Of a stretch of DNA of 64,000 nt, positions 35,594 through 45,522 are shown piece by piece. The stretch spans positions 1 through 64,000 of the forward strand of contig JAURQH010000104.1 of NCBI GenBank assembly GCA_030836185.1. The letters run 5' to 3'. The notes under the pieces are model-generated. The model made no database searches, was not told the origin of the DNA, and saw only the letters and a list, made by a program, of their open reading frames with translations. Each line of letters opens with the position of its first letter. Positions within the stretch are counted from its first letter, which is position 1. The DNA comes from Planctomycetota bacterium. GTDB taxonomy: Bacteria > Planctomycetota > Planctomycetia > Planctomycetales > Planctomycetaceae. A program made the translations under genes and the position numbers.

Positions 35594-36727
35594 CTAGTTG
35601 AAAATCACCAAGTTGTCGCGGTGCATCACCTCGGCGTATGGCACATCTCCTAAAATTGATGCGATTTCACCGGCTTTCAGACCACAGATTTGCTTCGCTT
35701 GATCGGCAGGATAATTGCATAACCCGCGACCAATCTCGCGTCCTGCCTGATTCTGAATGGCAACCAATTCGCCCGCAGTAAATGTTCCGTGAATTGATTG
35801 AATCCCGATTGCCAGCAGAGATTTTCCTCGTTCCCGCAACGCAGTGACAGCTCCCTCATCAACAACCAAAGCTCCTTTCGGCAGTATGGTGAATCCAATC
35901 CAGCGTTTCCACGCAGGTAACGCTCTTCCATCTGCCAAAAAGAGTGTTCCGATCTCTTCACCATTCATCAAACCGGACAAAACCCCCTGCTGATGGCCAT
36001 TCGCCAAAATCACGCTCTCTCCGACTTTCATTGCCATTTTGATCGCTTGAAGCTTCGACTGCATCCCACCGGTTCCACGAGATGTTCGCGTTGCGACAGA
36101 AAGAGACTCCAGACTGTCGTCCCATGATTCAATCAAAGAAATCACCTTGGAATTTGCTTCTTGTGGATCGCCATCGAAAAGGCCATCAACGCTGGTCAGA
36201 ACGATGAGCAATGGATTGTGGAGGAGATTACAGACCATTGCCGCCAGATGATCATTATCGCCAAATTTGATCTCATCCACACTGACCGTATCGTTTTCGT
36301 TGATGATGGGGATGACATCATATTCAAAGAGCGTATTAAGGGTATTTCGTACGTTCAGATAACGATGGCGATGCTTAAAATCGTTCCCCGTGACCAGAAT
36401 CTGAGCGGCGTGATATCCACGATCCCGGAGTGCTTTATCGTACAGGTGAATCAGATGTGCCTGACCGGTTGCGGCAGAGGCTTGCAGGTGTGACAAATCT
36501 CGCGGACGCTCGGTGAGAGAAAGTAGCTCCATTCCCGCAGCAACAGCTCCACTGGAGACTAAAACGACTTTGCGACCGGATTGGCGAATTGCGCATAATT
36601 GTTCGGCGAGATGGACGATTCGATCATAATCTAACGTATCATCAGGGCGTGCAAGCGTATTTGTCCCGACTTTGACGACAATCGTCTCGGCAGTTTCAAC
36701 GACTTCTCGACGAACAAGGTTTTCCAT
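35594..36727 (-). CDS. proB: Glutamate 5-kinase with PUA domain
   Basis: The product is 377 residues, matching the long form with a C-terminal PUA domain. ProB phosphorylates glutamate at the start of proline synthesis. [74 protein letters not shown] and [19 protein letters not shown] are the amino-acid-kinase motifs. The last 100 residues ([26 protein letters not shown] onward) are the PUA domain, which is not essential for catalysis. proA is not adjacent. It is divergent from purF across 286 bases. Confidence 0.95.
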   Translation of the reverse strand: MENLVRREVVETAETIVVKVGTNTLARPDDTLDYDRIVHLAEQLCAIRQSGRKVVLVSSGAVAAGMELLSLTERPRDLSHLQASAATGQAHLIHLYDKALRDRGYHAAQILVTGNDFKHRHRYLNVRNTLNTLFEYDVIPIINENDTVSVDEIKFGDNDHLAAMVCNLLHNPLLIVLTSVDGLFDGDPQEANSKVISLIESWDDSLESLSVATRTSRGTGGMQSKLQAIKMAMKVGESVILANGHQQGVLSGLMNGEEIGTLFLADGRALPAWKRWIGFTILPKGALVVDEGAVTALRERGKSLLAIGIQSIHGTFTAGELVAIQNQAGREIGRGLCNYPADQAKQICGLKAGEIASILGDVPYAEVMHRDNLVIFN

Positions 36728-37013
36728 GACAGATTTGCAAGAGAATACGAGTGTTTATGTCACACACAGCAGGTATGAGTGTGCAGATTATCTTAACGGA
36801 ATGACAAAGAAGCGAAAGTGTCCTGTAGAGTATGGGGTTTAATTTGAAGAGGGACAAAGAGAATTCTACGGAGTTCGCTGACTTCTTGCAGGCTGACTCA
36901 CAAAATTGCGACCATCCGGTTGGCTGAGAGGAGTCGGCACGGTATGATCAGAACGTGAAGGGCGTGCGATCCGCCCTACCACCGGTTTCCTCGCAAACGG
37001 CGGAACTTCAGGG

Positions 37014-38627
37014 ATGTCTGAGCTTTACCACGAATGTGGCGTTGCGGCTGTTTATCATCTTCCCTCAGCGGAAATCAGCCCCTTGCTGCCCGAGGGCGAC
37101 CCCAACAAAACCTCGAACTTAATGTCCCGCTTGCTGTTGGATATTCAAAACCGGGGGCAACTTGCAGCGGGGATGACGACCTACAATCCCAATCGATCTC
37201 AATTGATCGATACTCACAAAGATGTCGGGACGGTCAACGAAGTCTTTCATCTCAACCACGAAGAACAATTTCGTAAGTTGATGGAGCAATACGAGGGGCC
37301 TGCCGCAATCGGGCACACTCGCTACGCGACCTGCGGAAAAGATGACCGCAGTTATGCCCAACCCTTCGAACGCCACCACATCGAGAAACCAAAGTGGTTC
37401 AGTTTTGCTTTCAATGGTCAACTCGCCAACTACCCTGAGTTACAGAATGAAATTCTGCAACAAACGAACCACCACCTCGCGCGAGAAACCGACACCGAAA
37501 TTCTGATGCACATGTTGAGCCAGGAACTCTCCCGTTCCGAGAATCACGATTTACTCGCGATCCTGAAGTCGCTCAGCAAACGACTCGACGGGGCCTACAA
37601 TATTGTGTATCTCAACTCGTTGGGGGAAATGTTGATTGCTCGCGATCCTTACGGAATTCGTCCATTGTGCTATGCAATGGATGGTCCTTTGTTTGCAGCA
37701 GCGAGTGAATCAGTAGCACTCACTAATCTCGGATTCTCGGCGGAGAGCATAAAAAATCTCGAACCGGGATACGCGATCCTGATTCGCAACGGACAATTGG
37801 AAATCGAACAGTTTGCAGAAAGCCAACGGAAGTCCCATTGTTTCTTTGAATGGATCTACTTCGCCAATGTTTGCAGCAATTTGGACGAACGAAGTGTCTA
37901 TCTCACTCGCAAACGTCTCGGAGAAGAACTGGCCGATCAGGAAACCGTTGAAATTGACGAAGATACAATTGTGGTTCCCGTGCCGGACACAGCAAAAGCC
38001 GCTGCCGACAGTATGGCCTATCAGTTGAAAATCCCTTCTCTCGAAGGACTTATTCGTAACCGTTATATCGGACGAACATTCATTGAGGGCAATAATAATC
38101 GGGAGGCAAAGGTACGAGCGAAATATACGCCGCTACCCGAAGTCCTTGATGGAAAAAAAGTCTTGCTCGTCGAAGATACCATCGTTCGATCAACCACGAT
38201 GAAAGCGTTAATTTCACAGCTTCGCGAACGGGGAAAAGCCAAAGAAATTCATGTGAGAGTTGCCTGCCCTCCCATTATTTCGCCCTGTTTTTACGGAATC
38301 GATATGTCCACGATCCAAGAGCTGTTTGCCCCCAAATTCATGAACGATGGATCACTCATTCTGACACCCGAAATCGAAGCACATATGGCTCAGGCATTGG
38401 GTGCCGATTCGCTCCGTTACTTGCCGATGGAATCGGTTGCTCGCAGCATCGAGTTGCCCTCAGAGTCTTTATGCCAAGCATGTATCAATCATGATTACCC
38501 CACACCAGCCGGTAAGGCACTCTATGAGCAGGCTCTCGTGAATTTATCAGATCCTGCCAGTTGGGGAAAAGGTGATTCGGACCGAACGTACGACCGTTCT
38601 GTCGAAGTCAGTGGTACTCGAACCTGA
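37014..38627 (+). CDS. purF: Amidophosphoribosyltransferase
   Basis: The product is 537 residues. PurF makes phosphoribosylamine from PRPP and glutamine, the first step of purine synthesis. After a seven-residue leader comes the catalytic Cys8 ([10 protein letters not shown]), so the propeptide must be removed. The glutaminase part has [13 protein letters not shown] and [10 protein letters not shown], and the PRPP loop is [20 protein letters not shown]. Cysteines in [19 protein letters not shown] and [14 protein letters not shown] match the four Fe-S ligands of the B. subtilis-type enzyme, so an iron-sulfur cluster is expected. The start is followed 23 bases after its stop by ybgC. Confidence 0.95.
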   Translation: MSELYHECGVAAVYHLPSAEISPLLPEGDPNKTSNLMSRLLLDIQNRGQLAAGMTTYNPNRSQLIDTHKDVGTVNEVFHLNHEEQFRKLMEQYEGPAAIGHTRYATCGKDDRSYAQPFERHHIEKPKWFSFAFNGQLANYPELQNEILQQTNHHLARETDTEILMHMLSQELSRSENHDLLAILKSLSKRLDGAYNIVYLNSLGEMLIARDPYGIRPLCYAMDGPLFAAASESVALTNLGFSAESIKNLEPGYAILIRNGQLEIEQFAESQRKSHCFFEWIYFANVCSNLDERSVYLTRKRLGEELADQETVEIDEDTIVVPVPDTAKAAADSMAYQLKIPSLEGLIRNRYIGRTFIEGNNNREAKVRAKYTPLPEVLDGKKVLLVEDTIVRSTTMKALISQLRERGKAKEIHVRVACPPIISPCFYGIDMSTIQELFAPKFMNDGSLILTPEIEAHMAQALGADSLRYLPMESVARSIELPSESLCQACINHDYPTPAGKALYEQALVNLSDPASWGKGDSDRTYDRSVEVSGTRT

Positions 38628-38649
38628 TTTGTGACCCCTTGGATGATTC

Positions 38650-39048
38650 ATGCAGAAACCAAGCCACGAACTCGCAATCCGAGTCCGCTACAGTGAAACA
38701 GATGCAATGGGATACTTGCATCACTCCAACCACGCAATCTATTTTGAGATGGGACGCACAGAATTGTTTCGTGCTCAAGGTGGCAACTATCGTCGTATGG
38801 AAGAACTCGGACTCTTCTTTGTTGTTGTTCAACTCGATATCAAATTTCGCTTGCCTGCCCGCTACGATGATGAATTAACTCTCTTGACGACTCTCGACCA
38901 AACCGGTGCAGTCAAACTGGTCCACAGTTACCGGCTAATGCGTGGTCAAGAGTTAATCGCTGAAGCGAACACCACGCTGGCATGTGCCGACGCTAACGGT
39001 CAGGTGCAGATGATCCCCGATGATTTGCACACACAGACAGGCCAGTGA
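38650..39048 (+). CDS. Acyl-CoA thioesterase, 4-hydroxybenzoyl-CoA/YbgC type
   Basis: The product is 132 residues, the size of a single hot-dog fold. RVRYSETDAMGYLHHSNHAIYFEMGRTELFR carries the catalytic Asp and following Gly/His pattern of YbgC and 4-hydroxybenzoyl-CoA thioesterases. FVVVQLDIKFRLPARYDDELTL is the central strand region. It should hydrolyse short or aromatic acyl-CoA. In other bacteria ybgC accompanies tol-pal; here it follows purF by 22 bases. The physiological substrate is open. Confidence 0.88.
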   Translation: MQKPSHELAIRVRYSETDAMGYLHHSNHAIYFEMGRTELFRAQGGNYRRMEELGLFFVVVQLDIKFRLPARYDDELTLLTTLDQTGAVKLVHSYRLMRGQELIAEANTTLACADANGQVQMIPDDLHTQTGQ

Positions 39049-39083
39049 ATACTTATAAGTGAATCCTTACAAGGCACTCAGGA

Positions 39084-39809
39084 TTATTGGCTGCCGGACT
39101 TCACATGAAAATCAATAACCAACGGCAAATGGTCGGACGCAACTTTGGAATTTTTATTCTTGACGATGCGCGCCTCATGAATCTCGATGCAGTTGCAACA
39201 AAACGCTTTATCAAGAGAACCGATGGGGAGATACGCAGGAAATGATCGATAGCGCGAGGGAGGAGTTGTCACTTCTTGAAAATAGGATGCTTCAAAAGGT
39301 TTGGACTTGAGAGTTCCCCGCCAATCATTTGTGTCACCGATAATCAGTGTCGGGACATCCTTCGCTTCCCGATACAAACGATGGTTCAACAAATGCTCGA
39401 CCTGCCATTGCCGTTCCGCTTCGGCCAGTCCCAGATGATAATTCACCAATCTCACGATCCCTTCCGGTGAATCGATCACCGCAATTTGTGCCGAGCGAGC
39501 TTTGCGTTCTCCTTTTTGCAAGGAGACTTCATGCCGAGTCAGAAACGGCCAGCGAGAGAGTAACAAATTGCCATATCCACCATCTTGCAAATGCACATTC
39601 ATTCGGTACATGCGATGTGCATAATTAAAATAATCAGAGATCAGCAGAGGTTGATCGTCGTGATTTGATCGACTGACGTTCCGGTCCACTTCCTGCAAAC
39701 AAATGATGTCGGGGTTTTCGTGCTCAATGACATCGATGATTCGTTGCAGCTTGTACAATCGGTCGCGACCTCCGATCCCCTTGTGAATATTGTAGCTGAG
39801 AACACGCAT
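39084..39809 (-). CDS. Endonuclease/exonuclease/phosphatase-family protein
   Basis: The product is 241 residues, cytoplasmic. The DNase I-like fold is shown by RVLSYNIHKGIGG, IICLQEVDRN (metal Glu), ARSAQIAVI, LVNYHLGLA, LIIGDTNDWRG (catalytic Asp/Asn) and the terminal SDHLPLVIDF (Asp-His). Members cleave phosphodiesters in nucleic acids or lipids; the short, single-domain form here is common near cardiolipin synthase genes elsewhere. The start is the ATG at 39809. It is 12 bases downstream of the end of the large haem-binding gene and may be co-transcribed with it. Confidence 0.85.
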   Translation of the reverse strand: MRVLSYNIHKGIGGRDRLYKLQRIIDVIEHENPDIICLQEVDRNVSRSNHDDQPLLISDYFNYAHRMYRMNVHLQDGGYGNLLLSRWPFLTRHEVSLQKGERKARSAQIAVIDSPEGIVRLVNYHLGLAEAERQWQVEHLLNHRLYREAKDVPTLIIGDTNDWRGTLKSKPFEASYFQEVTTPPSRYRSFPAYLPIGSLDKAFCCNCIEIHEARIVKNKNSKVASDHLPLVIDFHVKSGSQ

Positions 39810-39821
39810 GCGATAGACGGT

Positions 39822-42800
39822 TTATTGTGGTTTTGAAAGTGGGCCGGTTTGGATGAGCAAGAATTTCATCAGCGAATAGAAGTCATCTGGAGGAAGGTCG
39901 CGAGCAATACTCTCCGGCATCAATGATAACGGAGATTTCTTCGATTCCTCAACCTCATCAGCAGGTAGAGAGAATTCTTTTCCTTTGTTATCGGCGAGAA
40001 TCCACTTATCACCCTCTTTGCGGCGAAAAAGTCCGGTCATCACTTTACCCTCAGTGGTGACGATTGTCATCGAGTGAAACGCCACATCGACGTTTTGATT
40101 CGGATCGAGTGTGTCTTCAAACAAACGGGAGGCACCGCGATTTCCAATCCCGTCCAGTTGTGGCCCGACTAGAGCCCCTTTCCCTGCAATCTGGTGACAG
40201 TTCTGGCAGTTCTTTTCAAAAATCAGTCGCCCACGTTTTGCAGTGGCTGGATGAGACGAATACTCCTTCAATCGTGAAGCAATCAATGACTTCAGTTCAG
40301 CCGAGATATTGGGAAGATTGGCTGTGAGATCGGCAATAGTTTTCTTCTGCTCGGGAGAACTCACCGCATTGAGCTTCGCCGCGATTTCTTGGCGTTGCAG
40401 TAATCGTGAAGAGAGATGCCCCGCTTTCAGCATCTCAAACATCCTTTTTCGCCCGACCTCGCTATTGGTCAACCCAATAATCAACTCTTCCTGTACATCA
40501 GAGGGGACTTGTTTGACAAGAGATATCAGTTCCTTTGTGGTGAGGTCTCGATCTTCGAGGATCGTTTCTACAATTTGCGTACGGACTGCCGCTGGCAGGT
40601 TGGGAGATTGCAGACCATTCGCCAGACTCGCCAATAGTGGAGCCTGCTGTTGTTGCAGGTAGGCAGAAGCGAGAAGGTATTGTGCCTCCGGGTGGTGTTT
40701 TGCTTGCCTTAGAAATGATTTGAGTTCTGACTGTTTATTGTCGAGTTGAAAATTCAGTTGAAGTCGAGCCAGATTGGCGAGAAGGGTCGATTCATACTTT
40801 GGGGATAATTTAGGAATCGAGATAACTTTGGGCTCAATCCTGCCAAAGGCGAGCCAGGCGTAAGCACCGCCAGAGTCTCCATCGGTGGCCTGCAAATATA
40901 CTTTTCGCCCATTGAGTGATTCAAGATCCCAGACGATTTGTAGCGCGGTGTCATTACGGGGAGGAAATGTGGACTTCAGGATTTTTTCGGTCGCGGCATC
41001 GTGAAGCGTCACTTTGTTCAGATGATGGGCCTCTTTCGTCGGAAAGCCCCGATGACCACAAAGGTAGAAACTGAATTTCGACGGAGCGTTAAAAACCAGC
41101 GACCGAAGCGCACCCGTCAGTTGTTCTCCATGGGGATGACTGCTGATCAGACCGACTGTCTTTCCATCCGCACAAGGACGCGACTGCATATCCCAAGGGT
41201 CTCGTTTGTCATAAACGGAACTCCAACCTGTCTCGATGTGTGTGGCAACCTTCGCCAATTCTCGAAACAGGTCATCGGCCCAGTTTATTAACTCGGGGCT
41301 TTTCTGAGATCGAACATTCCCGAGAGTTTCCCGAATAGAGAACAGTAGCGGAAGCTGCTGCTCCCATTGCCCGTCGAATTGCTCGCGTATAAGTTGAACA
41401 ACATCCGGGATACGATCCTCTGGCAAGGATTTCACGATGTGTTCTAGGAACTCTGGAGAACGACTGGCTTCATCAGGAAAGACACGAAGGTAATCGAGGA
41501 GATAGGTTCCTGCGGGTTCTGTTTTCATCCCCAATGCAATTTCGGCCACGAGCCGCGATTGTTGAGCGATAGCCGATGAAGGAATGTGATATGTGGCAAA
41601 GTTATCATCACGATTAAAGAGATCTCGAAGTGCCATGCGGATTGCGTGAATGAGGATCGCATCATCTGGCGGGACCGCTTCAAGCTTTCTTAGTAACAAA
41701 TCTTCAAGCCGTCCTGAGGGAATTCCATGCCGGCCTAGCACTTCGGTCGCAGCGAATTGAACAAACGAATCCTCATCATTGAGTAAGTATTCGCAAGCAG
41801 ATACAGCAATATGGTCTGGCGACATCTGCCTCTGTAATATTCGAACGGTCTGCAATCGAACGAGTGAAGCCGGATGTTTCATTAACCTCTGATAATCAAG
41901 ACGATCCGTAGCGTTCAACCGAGACAAAGCCCACATTGCATGAGCCACAAGCGAAGGCTGGGAATTGTTCTCGACCGCTTGGTACAACGCCGGAATGGCG
42001 GCTTCACCAACACTGTCCGACAGATAATCAGTGATCAGCATACGACGTGTCTGATTTGGATGCCCCATTTCTTGAATCAATTCAGCAAGAGAATTGTATG
42101 AAATACGTTTTTGTGAATGGAGACGTTCTGCATGATTGTAAGCGGTGTGGGTAATCCTCCAAATGCGTCCGCTGATACGATCTCTCCCCGGATGATCGAG
42201 AGGGACTTCATAATGTCCGATAATGCGATTGTAGAAGTCGGCCACATAGAGCGCACCATCTGGCCCAAGTTGCACATCAACCGGGCGAAACCAGGAATCG
42301 CTAGTGGAAAGAAAATCCGATTCCTCGACCGCTTTCACTGTTGCTCCGTGATACTCAAGTCGATTGCGATTGATTCGGCTGGTCATCACATTTCCCGAAA
42401 ACATATTGCCCCGGTATTCCCTGGGAAACAAATCATCTTCATAGATGGCGACACCTGCAATGGCGGTTGACCCGTGAAGATGATCCATCATGGGAGGGAC
42501 ATGCCCCAAGCCATCGTGGGGCTTTCCGAAACTTGGGTAATAGCCCCCTTCGATGAGTTGATAGATCGGCTTGGAATGACAATCGGCCGTAAATAGATTC
42601 CCGCGCGAGTCCTGAACCATCCCGAAGGGATTCACCTGCCCGTGAGTGAAGTGTTCGATACGTCGTCCATCAGTGCGAATTCTGTAAGTATTCCCGGAGT
42701 GCATGTGAATTTGATGCCCGTCCGCGCCGGAAACTGTTGTTTCGTTATTGAATCCATGACAGGCATACATCCAACCATCGAACCCGCGCGTGAAACCATT

Positions 42801-43325
42801 ATTCATGCCGTGCGTGTCACGTTCGAATCCCATCGGGCCGTAGAGGATCGTCCTCTTATCGGCTTTGTCGTCTCCATTAGTATCTTCCAGATACCAGATG
42901 TTGGGAATGCTCCATGCAATCACGCCGTTTTTGTATGGATAAAGGCCAATGGGGATGTTCAATCCGTCAGCAAATGTCACGATTTTGTCAAATTTCCCGT
43001 CACCCGTAGTATCTTCAAGGATTTTGATGCAATCTTGCGGTTGACGATCTGCCGGTGCCGCATACGGGTACTCCTGTGACATCGAAGCCCATAACCGACC
43101 ATGAATGTCGAAAGCAAGGTTCATGGGTTTGAGAATATCGGGTTCAGCAGCCACTAATTCAATTTGGAAACCCGGGGGGAGACGAAATGTCTTTCGTTGC
43201 TCCTCAGGTGTCAGAGGAGCAGTTGGCCGAACGGTCGAACGGAATGGATCGCTGTCCTGAGCCACTCCACGAACAGCCGAAATGAGAGCAATTACAAGCG
43301 TAAAGAACAATTGGAGTTTGAGCAC
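39822..43325 (-). CDS. Large PVC-type haem-binding dehydrogenase with HEAT region
   Basis: The product is 1167 residues from a GTG at 43325, five bases after the sulfatase stop; no better ATG exists before FRLPPGFQIELVAAEPDI. A signal peptide (LKLQLFFTLVIALISAVRG) leads into the TIGR02604 propeller (FDIHGRLWASMSQEYPY, TNGDDKADKRT, SGADGHQIHMHSGNTYRI, FGMVQDSRGNLFTADCHSKP, DVQLGPDGALYVADFYNRIIGHYEVP). A HEAT-like helical middle follows. A galactose-binding-like (NPCBM-type) segment with ATDGDSGGAYAWLAFGRIE lies around 800-870, and CQNCH at 1040-1044 binds c-haem. It is a longer cousin of the gene at 1629, again next to a sulfatase. Confidence 0.85.
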   Translation of the reverse strand: MLKLQLFFTLVIALISAVRGVAQDSDPFRSTVRPTAPLTPEEQRKTFRLPPGFQIELVAAEPDILKPMNLAFDIHGRLWASMSQEYPYAAPADRQPQDCIKILEDTTGDGKFDKIVTFADGLNIPIGLYPYKNGVIAWSIPNIWYLEDTNGDDKADKRTILYGPMGFERDTHGMNNGFTRGFDGWMYACHGFNNETTVSGADGHQIHMHSGNTYRIRTDGRRIEHFTHGQVNPFGMVQDSRGNLFTADCHSKPIYQLIEGGYYPSFGKPHDGLGHVPPMMDHLHGSTAIAGVAIYEDDLFPREYRGNMFSGNVMTSRINRNRLEYHGATVKAVEESDFLSTSDSWFRPVDVQLGPDGALYVADFYNRIIGHYEVPLDHPGRDRISGRIWRITHTAYNHAERLHSQKRISYNSLAELIQEMGHPNQTRRMLITDYLSDSVGEAAIPALYQAVENNSQPSLVAHAMWALSRLNATDRLDYQRLMKHPASLVRLQTVRILQRQMSPDHIAVSACEYLLNDEDSFVQFAATEVLGRHGIPSGRLEDLLLRKLEAVPPDDAILIHAIRMALRDLFNRDDNFATYHIPSSAIAQQSRLVAEIALGMKTEPAGTYLLDYLRVFPDEASRSPEFLEHIVKSLPEDRIPDVVQLIREQFDGQWEQQLPLLFSIRETLGNVRSQKSPELINWADDLFRELAKVATHIETGWSSVYDKRDPWDMQSRPCADGKTVGLISSHPHGEQLTGALRSLVFNAPSKFSFYLCGHRGFPTKEAHHLNKVTLHDAATEKILKSTFPPRNDTALQIVWDLESLNGRKVYLQATDGDSGGAYAWLAFGRIEPKVISIPKLSPKYESTLLANLARLQLNFQLDNKQSELKSFLRQAKHHPEAQYLLASAYLQQQQAPLLASLANGLQSPNLPAAVRTQIVETILEDRDLTTKELISLVKQVPSDVQEELIIGLTNSEVGRKRMFEMLKAGHLSSRLLQRQEIAAKLNAVSSPEQKKTIADLTANLPNISAELKSLIASRLKEYSSHPATAKRGRLIFEKNCQNCHQIAGKGALVGPQLDGIGNRGASRLFEDTLDPNQNVDVAFHSMTIVTTEGKVMTGLFRRKEGDKWILADNKGKEFSLPADEVEESKKSPLSLMPESIARDLPPDDFYSLMKFLLIQTGPLSKPQ

Positions 43326-43330
43326 TAGAG

Positions 43331-44803
43331 TTATTTCTTCTTCTGAGGTTTTTTCTTTTTACCACCAAGCGAAGGATGTTTGGGGCCGCCCCCCAAATAC
43401 GGATAGCTATCGAAGTCGATCTCACTATCCGTTACTCGCGGATCTCCGGTCGACTTGAGACGTTGCATCAAATCGGCGATCAGTTCTTTTCGAATCTCTT
43501 TGTATCTCGGCTGACCCGCGACGTTTTCAACTTGTTGTGGGTCGTTCGATAAATCGTACAGTTCGATTTCGGGTCGTTTGCCGAAACAAAGCTCATACGC
43601 GCGGCGATGTTCGGAATCCTTATCCCTATTAGCCACAATGTAACTTTTGGTCGGACCATTATCGGTATCGCCATACCAGGTTCCCGGTACCGCGGCTTGT
43701 TCATAGAGAGGAGTTCCATTCGGCCAACGCTTTGGTTTGAAGTTGACGATCAGAAAATAGTCATCGGTCCGCAACCCTCGTGATGGATATCCTCCCATGT
43801 CGGGAGCCTCCTGAGAGGGCACATGACGTTCTTTTCCGACGAGAATCGAACTCCAGTCCTTCAGAACACGTCCTGATTGGTCGGACTGGAATAATGTCAT
43901 CAAGCTGCGACCGGTCATCTCTTCCGGGATAGACAATCCCACAGCATCGAGAAAGGTTGGCCCGAAATCTGTCGTAGAAACGAAATCTGTCACTACACGC
44001 CCCGGCTTGATTTTATCGCCCCAGCGAGCGGCAAGAGGAACACGAGAGCCAATGTCATACAGATTACTCTTACAACGTGGGAATGGCATCCCATGGTCGC
44101 CCGTCATCAGAATAAGAGTGTTGTCGAGCTCTCCCATCTCTTCGAGTGTTTTAAGGGCGTCACCGACCAACGAGTCGAATCGTTGAACTTCAAAATAGTA
44201 ATCAGCAATATCACTCCGAATTTCGTCAGAATCGGGATAGCAAGCGGGGAGAGGGACATTGCTGACATCCATGCCGGCTTCTTTTCCCGAACCAAGTTTG
44301 TAAGGTCGGTGAGGATCGCTACTGCCGAGCCAATAACAAAACGGCTGACCTTCTTCCCGAGTCTTCACAAACTCCTGAAAGTTTTTGTATCGTTTACCGG
44401 CAAGCTCTCGCGTAGCTGTTTCAGGTTTTCCCGGCCCCCAGGCTTTTCCTGAATGCCCGGTGGCATAACCAGATTCGCGGATAATGTCTTCGTAAGTGAT
44501 GAATTTGTCAGGAAAAATGCTCCACAAGTTGCCCGCTCCTTCCAGTCTCCAATGCCATTGACCGGTGAGAATCGCACCACGGGACGGCGTACAGGAAGGT
44601 GACGAAATGAAAGCATGCTCGAACAGAACCCCCTCTTTTGCCAGACGATCAAAGGTTGGTGTTTTGACGACTGGATCGCCATAAGCGCCTGCGTGTGGCC
44701 AACCCCAGTCATCAGCAATGGCGAACAGAATGTTCGGCTGTTTGGCCGACACTGTCGAACAACTTGCAAACACGAGAATGAGACAGACAAGACGACGTAA
44801 CAT
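43331..44803 (-). CDS. Sulfatase, exported
   Basis: The product is 490 residues from the ATG at 44803, preceded by GGAAAG; a GTG further up is also in frame. Signal peptide RRLVCLILVFASCSTVSA, metal site FAIADDWGWPHAGAYG, formylglycine motif CTPSR starting at Cys71, HSGKAWGPGKP, SSDPHRPYKLG and MTGDHGMPFPRCKSNLYDIGSRVPLAARWG identify the family. The C-terminus ends in an unusual lysine-rich tail (GGKKKKPQKKK) that may bind polyanions or the cell surface. It is 26 bases downstream of an ECF sigma factor gene and five bases upstream of the haem-binding gene. Confidence 0.88.
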   Translation of the reverse strand: MLRRLVCLILVFASCSTVSAKQPNILFAIADDWGWPHAGAYGDPVVKTPTFDRLAKEGVLFEHAFISSPSCTPSRGAILTGQWHWRLEGAGNLWSIFPDKFITYEDIIRESGYATGHSGKAWGPGKPETATRELAGKRYKNFQEFVKTREEGQPFCYWLGSSDPHRPYKLGSGKEAGMDVSNVPLPACYPDSDEIRSDIADYYFEVQRFDSLVGDALKTLEEMGELDNTLILMTGDHGMPFPRCKSNLYDIGSRVPLAARWGDKIKPGRVVTDFVSTTDFGPTFLDAVGLSIPEEMTGRSLMTLFQSDQSGRVLKDWSSILVGKERHVPSQEAPDMGGYPSRGLRTDDYFLIVNFKPKRWPNGTPLYEQAAVPGTWYGDTDNGPTKSYIVANRDKDSEHRRAYELCFGKRPEIELYDLSNDPQQVENVAGQPRYKEIRKELIADLMQRLKSTGDPRVTDSEIDFDSYPYLGGGPKHPSLGGKKKKPQKKK

Positions 44804-44828
44804 GATGAGCACTTTCCGTGTGGTATAT

Positions 44829-45464
44829 TTAGACTTCGGGTTCGATAGATTTATGAAAACGGTCTGTCAGCAATTCGCGGGCGGTTTCTAATCCTCGACG
44901 AACGGTTCGATCAGAGCGATCAGTTTCGACGGCAATTTCGGAGGTGTCGTGCCCCTGAAGTGCGAGCTCCAGAATGCGACGTTGGAGCTCGGGTAGTTGG
45001 GTCATAACTTGCTCCAGTTCTTCCGTCATGCCAAGCAGCTCCGTGACAGAGGGGGCTTTAACGAATGCTTCCGGGTTAATCATCGGGCGAGAGTTATCGT
45101 CTTTCCCGCCACTCATCATGCTCTCTTCAACTTTAATCGAGCGTTTTTGCGCGGAATGAAATTCGACCTGCCCATGTAACTTGTTCATCACAATAGCCGC
45201 CAGCAAACGCCATAAATCGCCGCTCTTTTCCAATGTATACCGGTCATCAGCAGCGCCTCGAAAAAAACTGCGATAGGCGGATTGAACAATGTCTTCGGGA
45301 TCAACGCGCCGAGCCATCTTGGGTGACAGCCGAGTGCGTGCGAGTGCCGTCAATCGCATCAAATATTGATCAAATATCTCTTGCGCGGCCATTTCGTCAC
45401 CGGATTTCCAACGGTCGAGGAGTTCGGCTCCCTCATTTTCTTCATCATCTGGTGAGTGGCCCAT
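44829..45464 (-). CDS. ECF-type RNA polymerase sigma factor
   Basis: The product is 211 residues with the ECF two-domain layout. Region 2 is LLDRWKSGDEMAAQEIFDQYLMRLTALARTRL followed by MARRVDPEDIVQSAYRSFFRGA. Region 4 is LEQVMTQLPELQRRILELALQGHDTSEIAVETDRSDRTVRRGLETAREL. These match the planctomycete ECF group that is often linked to serine/threonine kinases or FecR-like proteins, but no anti-sigma gene is adjacent here. The gene sits between two sulfatase genes on the same strand (58 bases after one, 26 before the other), which suggests control of polysaccharide-degradation genes. Confidence 0.88.
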   Translation of the reverse strand: MGHSPDDEENEGAELLDRWKSGDEMAAQEIFDQYLMRLTALARTRLSPKMARRVDPEDIVQSAYRSFFRGAADDRYTLEKSGDLWRLLAAIVMNKLHGQVEFHSAQKRSIKVEESMMSGGKDDNSRPMINPEAFVKAPSVTELLGMTEELEQVMTQLPELQRRILELALQGHDTSEIAVETDRSDRTVRRGLETARELLTDRFHKSIEPEV

Positions 45465-45522
45465 AAAGTTGTCTCATATTCTAGAATGTGAAGTTCGTGT
45501 TGAGGGTGTCAAGCAGTGTGTG